Shown here piece after piece: positions 1 through 6,695 of a stretch of 7,292 nucleotides of DNA (positions are counted from its first letter, which is position 1; every line of letters begins with the position of its first letter). Under the pieces are notes generated by a model that searched no databases, had not been told where the DNA came from, and saw only the letters and a program-made list of their open reading frames with translations. The position numbers and the translations under genes are program-made. Origin of the DNA: an uncultured Lachnospiraceae bacterium (GTDB lineage: Bacteria > Bacillota_A > Clostridia > Lachnospirales > Lachnospiraceae); contig CACZQE010000434.1 in assembly GCA_902783205.1 (NCBI GenBank), positions 1-7,292 on the forward strand, read 5' to 3'.

Positions 1-987
1 ATCCGGGCAAATGTACCCAACGAGGGAGAGACCACATTTCATGATGAGATATACGGGGATATTTCCCAGCCCAACGAAGAGCTGGACGATATGATCCTGA
101 TCAAGTCGGACGGATTCCCCACCTACAACTTCGCAAATGTAATCGATGATCATCTGATGCATATCACCCATGTGGTCAGGGGCAACGAGTATCTTTCCTC
201 CGCCCCCAAGTACACCAGACTCTACAAGGCATTCGGCTGGGAAGAACCCAAATATATTCACTGTCCGCTGATCACGAACGAAGATCACCAGAAGCTCTCT
301 AAGAGGTCGGGACATTCTTCCTATGAAGACCTGATCGAGCAGGGATTCCTGACAGAGGCAGTGGTTAATTTTGTAGCCCTGCTTGGCTGGAGCCCCTCCG
401 GCAATAATGAGATCTTCTCTCTGGATGAGCTGATAAAGGAATTCGATTACCATCATATCAGCAAGTCTCCGGCAGTCTTTGACATGACCAAACTCCGCTG
501 GATGAACGGAGAGTATATGAAGAAACTGGATCCGGAAGTCTTCTTTGAAAGGGCCGAGCCCTATATCCGCAGTGTTGTTAAAAGAGATGTGGATCTCAGG
601 AAGATTGCAGGACTGGTACAGTCCCGGATCGAAGTATTCCCGGATATTCCCGAGATGATCGATTTCTTTGAGGAAGTGCCGGACTACGAAATTGATATGT
701 ACAACAATAAAAAGAACAAATGTAATCCGGAAAAATCCCTTGCCATCCTTTCCGAAGTACTTACCCTTCTGGAAGCGCAGGAAGACTTCTCCAATGACAG
801 TCTTTTTGCCGCCCTCAAGGAGTACGGTGCAGAAAAAGGATACAAGGTGGGTCTTGTCATGTGGCCGCTCAGAACGGCTGTCTCCGGAAAGAGGATGACA
901 CCGGGCGGCGCCACCGAGATCATGGATATCATCGGAAAAGAAGAAACACTGTCAAGAATCAGAGCAGCCATCGAAAAGCTGTCATAA
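1..987 (+). CDS. gltX: Glutamyl-tRNA synthetase, C-terminal part (5' end outside window)
   Basis: Cytoplasmic class I aminoacyl-tRNA synthetase that charges tRNA-Glu with glutamate using ATP. The frame is open from base 1, so the coding region starts before the window; the Met codon at 91 is internal, because the residues before it continue the family sequence. 328 residues are visible, against about 480-500 for the family, so the N-terminal Rossmann half with the HIGH motif is missing. Visible family marks are the KSDGFPTYNFANVIDD segment (window residues 35-50), HVVRGNEY (57-64) and the KLSKR form of the KMSKS catalytic loop (98-102, bases 292-306), which is normal for bacterial GluRS. The remainder is the helical anticodon-binding domain, ending with the conserved GKRMTPGGATEIMDIIGKEE stretch. 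The stop is TAA at 985-987. Whether the enzyme is discriminating or also charges tRNA-Gln cannot be judged from this fragment. No clear terminator follows before fhs. Confidence 0.96.
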   Translation: MRANVPNEGETTFHDEIYGDISQPNEELDDMILIKSDGFPTYNFANVIDDHLMHITHVVRGNEYLSSAPKYTRLYKAFGWEEPKYIHCPLITNEDHQKLSKRSGHSSYEDLIEQGFLTEAVVNFVALLGWSPSGNNEIFSLDELIKEFDYHHISKSPAVFDMTKLRWMNGEYMKKLDPEVFFERAEPYIRSVVKRDVDLRKIAGLVQSRIEVFPDIPEMIDFFEEVPDYEIDMYNNKKNKCNPEKSLAILSEVLTLLEAQEDFSNDSLFAALKEYGAEKGYKVGLVMWPLRTAVSGKRMTPGGATEIMDIIGKEETLSRIRAAIEKLS

Positions 988-1051
988 TCATAAAGCACGA
1001 GAACAGGAAACACAGTCGGTCCATTTAGTATAAAGAGCAAAGGAGAGACAA

Positions 1052-2722
1052 ATGAAAACAGATATTCAGATTGCACAGGAAACAGAACTTCTCCCCATCA
1101 GGGAAGTAGCGGCAAAGTACGGTATCAAAGAAGATGATCTTGAGCTTTACGGAAAATATAAGGCAAAGTTTTCTGACGAGCTGATGGACAGTGTCAAAGA
1201 CCGTCCTGACGGAAAGCTGGTTCTTGTAACAGCCATCAACCCCACACCGGCAGGAGAAGGAAAGACCACGACCAGCATCGGCCTGGCACAGGCTATGGCA
1301 AAGCTGGACAAGTCCTGTCTCCTGGCACTGCGTGAGCCCTCACTGGGACCCTGCTTCGGAATCAAGGGCGGAGCAGCCGGCGGCGGATATGCCCAGGTAG
1401 TTCCCATGGAGGACCTGAACCTGCATTTTACAGGTGACTTCCATGCCATTACTTCCGCCAATAACCTGCTGGCAGCACTTCTGGACAATCATATCCATCA
1501 GGGAAATGAGCTCAGGATCGACACCAGGCAGATCGTATGGAACCGCTGTGAAGATATGAATGACCGTGCCCTTAGAAACATTGTTGTGGGCCTGGGAAAG
1601 AAAGCAGACGGATTTGTAAGGGAAGACCATTTTGTAATTACCGTTGCAACCGAGATCATGGCTATCCTCTGTCTGGCTGAGAATATGAAAGACTTAAAGG
1701 ACCGTCTTTCCAGAATTATTGTGGCATACAATTATGACGGAGAGCCTGTCACAGCAGGTCAGCTGAATGCAGTCGGATCCATGGCAGCCCTCTTAAAGGA
1801 TGCCATTAAGCCCAACCTGATCCAGACTCTGGAGCACACCGGTGCCATCGTGCACGGCGGACCCTTTGCCAATATCGCCCATGGCTGCAACAGTGTGCGC
1901 GCCACAAAGACAGCCCTTAAACTGGCAGATATCGTAATCACGGAAGCAGGCTTCGGCGCAGACCTGGGAGCAGAGAAGTTCCTGGATATCAAATGCCGTA
2001 TGGCTGACCTTAAGCCGGACGCAGTTGTCCTGGTTGCCACTGTCCGCGCCCTCAAATATAACGGCGGTGTAGCAAAGGCAGATCTGGCAGAGGAGAATCT
2101 TGAAGCACTTGCAAAGGGTATCTGCAATCTTGAAAAGCACATCGAAAACCTGCAGAAATATGACGTGCCTGTAGTTGTTACCCTGAATGCATTCCTGACC
2201 GATACGCCGGCAGAGCATGAATACATCCGCAAGTTCTGTGAAGACAGAGGCTGCGAATTTGCTCTTTCCGAAGTATGGGCAAAGGGCGGAGAAGGCGGAA
2301 TCCCGCTGGCAGAAAAGGTTCTTAAGACTCTGGAGGAAAAGGAAAGCAATTTCCATGTACTCTATCCGGATGAGATGGGACTCAGGGAAAAGATGGATAC
2401 CATCGCCCGCGAGATCTACGGAGCGGATGGTGTCAACTATGACCCGGCTGCATCCAAGATGATCGACCGCCTGACAGAGCTTGGATTCGGCAAACTGCCG
2501 GTATGTGTTGCAAAGACACAATACTCACTGTCAGATGACCAGAATAAGCTGGGACGTCCCACAAATTACAATATCCAGGTGCGTGACGTCTATGTCAGCG
2601 CCGGTGCAGGCTTTGTCGTAATGCTGACCGGAGCTATCATGACCATGCCGGGACTGCCCAAGAAGCCGGCGGCATTTGGAATAGATGTGGACGACGAAGG
2701 AAAGATTACCGGACTTTTCTAA
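1052..2722 (+). CDS. fhs: Formate-tetrahydrofolate ligase (10-formyl-THF synthetase)
   Basis: ATP-dependent ligase joining formate to tetrahydrofolate to give 10-formyl-THF. It is a cytoplasmic enzyme that supplies one-carbon units for purines and formyl-Met, and in acetogens it is a step of the methyl branch of the Wood-Ljungdahl pathway. The 556 residues match the usual family length. Visible signatures are the P-loop [10 protein letters not shown] (residues 64-73), the glycine-rich family signature [11 protein letters not shown] (103-113) continuing into the [11 protein letters not shown] segment (119-129), and the second family signature [12 protein letters not shown] (328-339). The start is supported by AGGAG at 1041-1045, six bases before the ATG. 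The gene begins 64 nt after gltX; I found no good -35/-10 pair in that gap, so read-through from gltX is possible. The gap is too short for a folate riboswitch and none is apparent. Acetogenesis cannot be inferred from this gene alone, since many Clostridia use Fhs only for biosynthesis. Confidence 0.98.
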   Translation: MKTDIQIAQETELLPIREVAAKYGIKEDDLELYGKYKAKFSDELMDSVKDRPDGKLVLVTAINPTPAGEGKTTTSIGLAQAMAKLDKSCLLALREPSLGPCFGIKGGAAGGGYAQVVPMEDLNLHFTGDFHAITSANNLLAALLDNHIHQGNELRIDTRQIVWNRCEDMNDRALRNIVVGLGKKADGFVREDHFVITVATEIMAILCLAENMKDLKDRLSRIIVAYNYDGEPVTAGQLNAVGSMAALLKDAIKPNLIQTLEHTGAIVHGGPFANIAHGCNSVRATKTALKLADIVITEAGFGADLGAEKFLDIKCRMADLKPDAVVLVATVRALKYNGGVAKADLAEENLEALAKGICNLEKHIENLQKYDVPVVVTLNAFLTDTPAEHEYIRKFCEDRGCEFALSEVWAKGGEGGIPLAEKVLKTLEEKESNFHVLYPDEMGLREKMDTIAREIYGADGVNYDPAASKMIDRLTELGFGKLPVCVAKTQYSLSDDQNKLGRPTNYNIQVRDVYVSAGAGFVVMLTGAIMTMPGLPKKPAAFGIDVDDEGKITGLF

Positions 2723-2740
2723 TAGGCAATAGACTTAAGA

Positions 2741-2946
2741 GTCATCTGAGTACCGTAGTATCGACAGGTGCAGATTTCGGAAACGGACTGCTTAAGCACT
2801 CGTGCGATCCGTTTCTAAAGGGGCTCCGCTCCTGAACTCACTTCGTTCAGACAACGTCGCGGAGCCCACAACGGATCTTTCTCGCTGTAAGCAGTTTCCG
2901 TTTCCTCAGGACAGCACCTGTCCGATAACTCCGGAACGCAGATGAC
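2741..2946. repeat. Long imperfect inverted repeat (hairpin element) downstream of fhs
   Basis: The two arms are nearly reverse complements over about 206 bp. Perfectly paired blocks, outside to inside, are GTCATCTG 2741-2748 with 2939-2946, ACAGGTGC 2764-2771 with 2914-2921, GGAAACGG 2779-2786 with 2898-2905, ACTGCTTA 2787-2794 with 2888-2895, GATCCGTT 2806-2813 with 2870-2877, and GGGCTCCGC 2821-2829 with 2859-2867. The apex has its own small hairpin, CTGAAC 2832-2837 with GTTCAG 2845-2850. The right end runs into five T residues (2947-2951), so the transcript would look like a very large terminator stem. A possible outer pair, ATAGGC 2722-2727 with GCCTAT 2968-2973, would put the left limit at the last base of the fhs stop. 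No transposase, clear target duplication or reading frame is present. A dispersed palindromic or MITE-like repeat, or a structured fhs 3' UTR, are the two main readings. The fold is read directly from sequence; the role is inference. Confidence 0.8.
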
Positions 2947-3025
2947 TTTTTCTATGCTTTAGAAAAGGCCTATCAACCTGTCATCATATATCTAAGTTGA
3001 AAGAGCATGCATGAGTTTACAATAA

Positions 3026-3089
3026 AAAAACGTCGCAGTTACATCTTTAGCCCATTCAGCACAGGTAAGATCGTAACTGCGACGTTTTT
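3026..3089. terminator. Bidirectional intrinsic terminator
   Basis: A perfect 17-bp stem pairs 3026-3042 (AAAAACGTCGCAGTTAC) with 3073-3089 (GTAACTGCGACGTTTTT). Inside it, ATCTT 3043-3047 can extend the stem with AAGAT 3067-3071 around a bulged C at 3072. On the plus strand the stem ends in TTTTTGTTTTTG; on the minus strand it ends in a run of seven T (plus-strand A 3024-3030). It lies 16 bases beyond the stop of the minus-strand gene and also downstream of fhs, so it should end transcription from both directions. Confidence 0.9.
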
Positions 3090-3105
3090 GTTTTTGCTGG
3101 TTTTT

Positions 3106-4491
3106 TTATTTAAGACTGATGCGGACGACCGGTTTTACGGCAAAGGATTCGCAGCCGGAGTCAAAACCGAAGTTCAGAGTGGTGGTGTCCGTGTAGACAA
3201 ATGCCTGCAGGCCGGCTTCCTTGCCCGGCGTACGCAGCCACCAGCAGTTCTGGGTCTTGGCCAGCAGCGGCTGATACTGTGCCACCTCTTCCGAGCTGAG
3301 CAGATAGAGGTAATCTTCTGTGGCTTTGCCGCTCTTTGTTCCGTATTCCGGGTTGGTGGAGGAGGGTACTTTGGATACAATGAGTACTTCCTTCTCCTTC
3401 TCGAAGAAGTTCTCGTTGAGGAAATCTTCGTTCAGCCACTTTCTGACAGAGGAGTTCTCCCATGTGACATTACCGCCGCCCTTGTTGAAGGGGATGTTTG
3501 CCATGGAGTTATCCTTGATCAGGAAAATCTCTTCTTTGTTTCGCTCCAGAATTCGCCAGTCCATATTAGCAAATGCAATCTTATCGCCGAGTACAAGACC
3601 GTCTGCTTCCGAATCGCGCAGACGCTGGAGCTCAAGACGTACAAGCTGCTCTTCACTGTCCTTGTAGCCAAGCTCCGCAAGAGCCCGGTAGTTGCCGATG
3701 GCATCTGCAAGAGTATCTTTTTCCTCCTGCAGTACTTTGGCAGCTTTATAACGCCACTTTTCATAGTTCTTCAGAGCTCTCTCGTCACCGGTCCTCTGAT
3801 AGACGTTCTCATAAGCCTGCCATGCGCCGGTGGGATCTCCTACCAGACCGTTAAAGAAGCCCTGGCAGGACTTGAACTGTATTGTCCGGGTGAAAAGTAT
3901 AAATCCTATGGCAGCCGCAACGACCGCGATACTCAGGAAAAGACTCTGCCTTTTCAGGGAAGCTTCCTTCTTCTGTGCCAGTTCAGCGCAGATTTCAGCC
4001 TGCTTTTCGGAATCATCACATTTGGAAGCGGCCTCAAAGAGTTCCGGGTCAGTCCACTTGGCATTCAGCTTGTGCCCTACTTCGTGCTTATGGATCCGCT
4101 CAAAAATCTGCTGAGCGGAAGAGTAATCCGTGGGGGTTTTTGCCTTATCCCTGATCTGGCAGGCTTCCTGGTAGAGTTCCAGCTTGCCTTCGGCGCGGAC
4201 TGTGAACTTCTTGCGGGAAAGATCATTGTGCATTTCCGTGAGTTCTTCCACCAGCTCCGGGAAAGTTCCTTTTTCCGTAAAATAATCACGGGCCTTTTTC
4301 AGATAGGTAATCGCGCGGTGATAATATTTATCCTGATCCTCAAAAAGGTTCATATGCTCTGCTATATTGATATAGCGCATACCGGTTTCAATATTCTGCC
4401 GGGCCTGCATATCCTCCGTCATGTCTGCAGACATGTTTTCGTCGGAAAGATTCGCCAGGTTAATATCTACCTTTCCATTCCTAGTAGCCAT
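3106..4491 (-). CDS. Single-pass membrane protein with TPR-like segments and C-terminal DUF6273-like domain
   Basis: 461-residue protein of unknown function. Residues 1-180 are hydrophilic and helical with TPR-like stretches (YHRAITYLKKARDYF 57-71; YSSAQQIFERI 123-133). One hydrophobic segment follows at about 183-200, preceded by K174, K175, K180 and R181, so the positive-inside rule predicts a cytoplasmic N-terminus and an outside C-terminus. Outside are further helical repeats (AWQAYENVYQRTG 223-235; NYRALAELGYKDSEEQL 267-283, the YKDS type common in Firmicutes membrane proteins). Residues about 300-460 resemble DUF6273: DWRILE 311-316, TWENSSVRKWLN 343-354, DYLYLLSSEEV 393-403, NCWWLRTPG 415-423 and VKPVVRIS 452-459. 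There is no signal peptide, sorting signal or catalytic motif that I recognise. AAAGGA (4505-4500, minus strand) eight bases before the ATG supports the start. It is a single-gene unit convergent with fhs and divergent from metG. The domain call rests on remembered family pattern and needs a profile search. Confidence 0.85.
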   Translation of the reverse strand: MATRNGKVDINLANLSDENMSADMTEDMQARQNIETGMRYINIAEHMNLFEDQDKYYHRAITYLKKARDYFTEKGTFPELVEELTEMHNDLSRKKFTVRAEGKLELYQEACQIRDKAKTPTDYSSAQQIFERIHKHEVGHKLNAKWTDPELFEAASKCDDSEKQAEICAELAQKKEASLKRQSLFLSIAVVAAAIGFILFTRTIQFKSCQGFFNGLVGDPTGAWQAYENVYQRTGDERALKNYEKWRYKAAKVLQEEKDTLADAIGNYRALAELGYKDSEEQLVRLELQRLRDSEADGLVLGDKIAFANMDWRILERNKEEIFLIKDNSMANIPFNKGGGNVTWENSSVRKWLNEDFLNENFFEKEKEVLIVSKVPSSTNPEYGTKSGKATEDYLYLLSSEEVAQYQPLLAKTQNCWWLRTPGKEAGLQAFVYTDTTTLNFGFDSGCESFAVKPVVRISLK

Positions 4492-4548
4492 CGAAAATGT
4501 CCTTTCTTCTATATAATAAGCATTTTAAAGAATAAATACATTCGCACT

Positions 4549-4577
4549 AGTTTACCACTTTTTCATTAAGAATACAA
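4549..4577 (-). promoter_or_regulatory. Candidate promoter for the minus-strand membrane-protein gene
   Basis: Read on the minus strand, TTGTAT (4577-4572) and TAAACT (4554-4549) are separated by 17 bases. This matches only three and four positions of the sigma-A consensus hexamers. It would start a leader of roughly 50 nt before the ATG at 4491. A better-looking TATTAT at 4518-4513 lies too close to the ribosome binding site and has no good -35 partner. Confidence 0.3.
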
Positions 4578-4644
4578 GTTTCGTATGGATTTTTTAAGAA
4601 GCTGACCCGGTAAACAGGGAAATTATCATACTGTAAAAATAAGA

Positions 4645-4673
4645 TAGACGAATTGAAAGTGATAGTTTATAAT
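4645..4673 (+). promoter_or_regulatory. Sigma-A type promoter of metG
   Basis: A perfect -10 hexamer TATAAT (4668-4673) sits 17 bases downstream of TAGACG (4645-4650), which matches four of six -35 positions. Transcription would begin near 4680, giving a leader of about 30 nt that contains the AAGGAGG ribosome binding site at 4695-4701. Such a short leader leaves no room for a T-box or SAM riboswitch. Confidence 0.65.
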
Positions 4674-4711
4674 AAGAAAAGTTGCATTTTCAGCAAGGAG
4701 GCAAGAGCTAA

Positions 4712-6679
4712 ATGAGTAAGAAACCATATTACATAACGACCGCCATTGCTTACACATCTGGGAAGCCCCATATCGGCAACACCTATGAAGCAGTTCTGGC
4801 GGATGCCATCGCGCGCTACAAAAGACTGGAAGGCTACGACGTCCGCTTCATGACCGGGACGGACGAGCACGGACAGAAGATCGAGCTGAAGGCGGCAGAG
4901 GCAGGCGTTACACCAAAAGAGTTTGTAGACAATGTGGCAGGGGAGATCAAGAGGATCTGGGATCTGATGAACACTTCCTATGACCGTTTTATCCGTACCA
5001 CAGACGAGGACCATGAACGTCTGGTTCAGAAGATTTTCCGCAAGCTCTATGACCAGGGCGATATATATAAAGGATATTATGAGGGCCTCTACTGCACACC
5101 CTGTGAATCCTTCTTTACCGAATCCCAGCTGGTGGACGGAAAGTGTCCGGACTGCGGACGTCCGGTAGGCCATGCAAAGGAAGAAGCATACTTCTTTAAG
5201 ATGAGCAAATATGCAGACCGTCTGATCGAGCATATCAATACACATCCGGAGTTTATCCAGCCGGAGTCCAGGAAGAATGAGATGATGAACAACTTCCTTC
5301 TGCCGGGTCTTCAGGATCTGTGCGTGTCAAGGACTTCATTCACCTGGGGTATTCCGGTGGACTTTGATCCTAAGCACGTGATCTATGTGTGGCTGGACGC
5401 ACTGTCAAACTATATCACAGGACTTAACTGCGATGTGGACAGTGATGACAAGGATCCGCTTTTCAAGAAGTACTGGCCGGCAGATCTTCATCTGATCGGT
5501 AAAGATATCATCCGTTTCCATACCATCTACTGGCCCATCTTCCTGATGGCCCTGGATATTCCGCTGCCCAAGCAGGTCTTCGGACATCCCTGGCTGCTGC
5601 AGGGAGACGGCAAGATGAGCAAGTCCAAAGGAAATGTCATTTATGCCGATGACCTTGCAGATATGTTCGGTGTGGACGCCGTGCGGTATTTCGTGCTCCA
5701 TGAGATGCCCTTTGACAATGACGGCGTGATCACCTGGGAGCTGATGGTTGAAAGGATGAATTCCGATCTGGCCAACACCCTGGGCAACCTGGTCAACCGG
5801 ACCATTTCCATGACCAACAAATACTTTGACGGTGTGGTGGAGAACTGCGGCATCACGGACGGTTTTGATAAAGAACTGATGGATGTGGCTCTGGATACCA
5901 AGATCAAGGTAAATCATAAGATGGAGCGCTTAAGAGTTGCCGATGCAATGACTGATATTTTCAATCTCTTCAAGCGCTGCAATAAATATATCGACGAGAC
6001 AACTCCCTGGCTGCTGGCGAAAGATCCCGAGCAGAAAGACCGTCTTTCCACGGTTCTTTACAATCTGATCGAGAGTATCAACATAGGCGCCACACTTCTC
6101 GAACCCTTTATGCCCGAGACAGCACAGAGAATCTTTGACCAGCTGAACACTAAGGCACGTACATTTGAAGAACTCGATATGTTCGGTCTTTATGTTTCCG
6201 GAACAAAGGTAACAGCCAAACCGGAAATTCTCTTTAAGAGACTGGATGTCAAGGAAGTGATCGAGCAGGTTGACGCTATGTACGAAGCAAAAAAAGCGCC
6301 GGAAGAAGCAGAAGGGGAAGAAGAGGATGACGGCATTGATCTGGAGCCCAAGCCGGAGATCACATTTGAGGAGTTCGGCAAAATGCAGTTCCAGGTAGGT
6401 GAGATTGTTGCCTGCGAGAAAGTGAAGAAGTCCAAAAAGCTTCTCTGTTCTCAGGTCAAGATCGGCAGCCGGACCAGACAGATCGTATCCGGCATTCAGA
6501 AATATTATGACCCGGAAGAGATGGTCGGCAAAAAAGTGATGGTTCTCGTCAACCTTAAGCCTGCCAAGCTGGCGGGTGTCCTTTCTGAGGGTATGCTGCT
6601 CTGCGCGGAAGACGCGGAAGGGAACCTGTCGCTTGTAACACCGGAAAAAGAAATGCCCTCCGGAGCAGAAATCTGCTGA
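4712..6679 (+). CDS. metG: Methionyl-tRNA synthetase with C-terminal tRNA-binding domain
   Basis: Cytoplasmic class I synthetase charging both initiator and elongator tRNA-Met with methionine using ATP. At 655 residues it is the long bacterial form. The Rossmann catalytic core begins at the N-terminus with the HIGH motif as HIGN (residues 20-23) and carries KMSKS at 301-305. The connective domain has a four-cysteine knuckle, C128, C131, C145 and C148, expected to bind one zinc. The helical anticodon-binding domain covers about 340-510. An acidic linker (about 526-548) joins it to a Trbp111/EMAP-like OB-fold tRNA-binding domain (about 550-655), with the conserved LKPAKLAGVLSEGMLL stretch at 615-630. 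AAGGAGG at 4695-4701, ten bases before the ATG, fixes the start. The promoter at 4645-4673 lies directly upstream, and tatD follows after 16 nt, so the two genes are probably one transcript. No key residue is missing. Confidence 0.98.
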   Translation: MSKKPYYITTAIAYTSGKPHIGNTYEAVLADAIARYKRLEGYDVRFMTGTDEHGQKIELKAAEAGVTPKEFVDNVAGEIKRIWDLMNTSYDRFIRTTDEDHERLVQKIFRKLYDQGDIYKGYYEGLYCTPCESFFTESQLVDGKCPDCGRPVGHAKEEAYFFKMSKYADRLIEHINTHPEFIQPESRKNEMMNNFLLPGLQDLCVSRTSFTWGIPVDFDPKHVIYVWLDALSNYITGLNCDVDSDDKDPLFKKYWPADLHLIGKDIIRFHTIYWPIFLMALDIPLPKQVFGHPWLLQGDGKMSKSKGNVIYADDLADMFGVDAVRYFVLHEMPFDNDGVITWELMVERMNSDLANTLGNLVNRTISMTNKYFDGVVENCGITDGFDKELMDVALDTKIKVNHKMERLRVADAMTDIFNLFKRCNKYIDETTPWLLAKDPEQKDRLSTVLYNLIESINIGATLLEPFMPETAQRIFDQLNTKARTFEELDMFGLYVSGTKVTAKPEILFKRLDVKEVIEQVDAMYEAKKAPEEAEGEEEDDGIDLEPKPEITFEEFGKMQFQVGEIVACEKVKKSKKLLCSQVKIGSRTRQIVSGIQKYYDPEEMVGKKVMVLVNLKPAKLAGVLSEGMLLCAEDAEGNLSLVTPEKEMPSGAEIC

Positions 6680-6695
6680 CGGGCAATGATGAAAG

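Larger units (their letters stand above)
2723..3105. other. Structured intergenic region between convergent genes
   Basis: These 383 bases lie between the fhs stop and the stop of the minus-strand membrane-protein gene. I see no credible coding sequence on either strand. The region holds the long inverted repeat at 2741-2946, a small hairpin just after it (TTTTCTA 2948-2954 with TAGAAAA 2960-2966), about 50 AT-rich bases without recognisable features, and the bidirectional terminator at 3026-3089. Confidence 0.85.

Noticed and set aside
292..306. KLSKR in place of KMSKS in GltX as a possible defect
   Set aside because: KLSKR-type loops are normal in bacterial glutamyl-tRNA synthetases.
988..1051. 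Possible promoter or folate riboswitch between gltX and fhs (TAGTATAAAG at 1026-1035 resembles a -10 box)
   Set aside because: No acceptable -35 hexamer lies at the right distance, and 64 nt is too short for a THF riboswitch; no such fold is apparent.
1793..2521. A 242-codon minus-strand open frame inside fhs
   Set aside because: It lies entirely opposite the strongly conserved fhs coding sequence, gives a Cys-rich product with no recognisable motif, and has no supporting promoter or ribosome binding site.
2714..2967. CTTTTCTA at the fhs end (2714-2721) is the reverse complement of TAGAAAAG (2960-2967), suggesting a longer outer stem
   Set aside because: It is not colinear with the ATAGGC/GCCTAT pair, competes with the local hairpin at 2948-2966, and is AT-rich and partly coding, so it may be coincidence.
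3007..4569. A 520-codon open frame on the plus strand spanning the whole membrane-protein gene
   Set aside because: It is antisense to the minus-strand gene, has no ribosome binding site or recognisable domain, and would read through the terminator hairpin at 3026-3089. The minus frame has a good Shine-Dalgarno site, family-like motifs and a terminator just past its stop.
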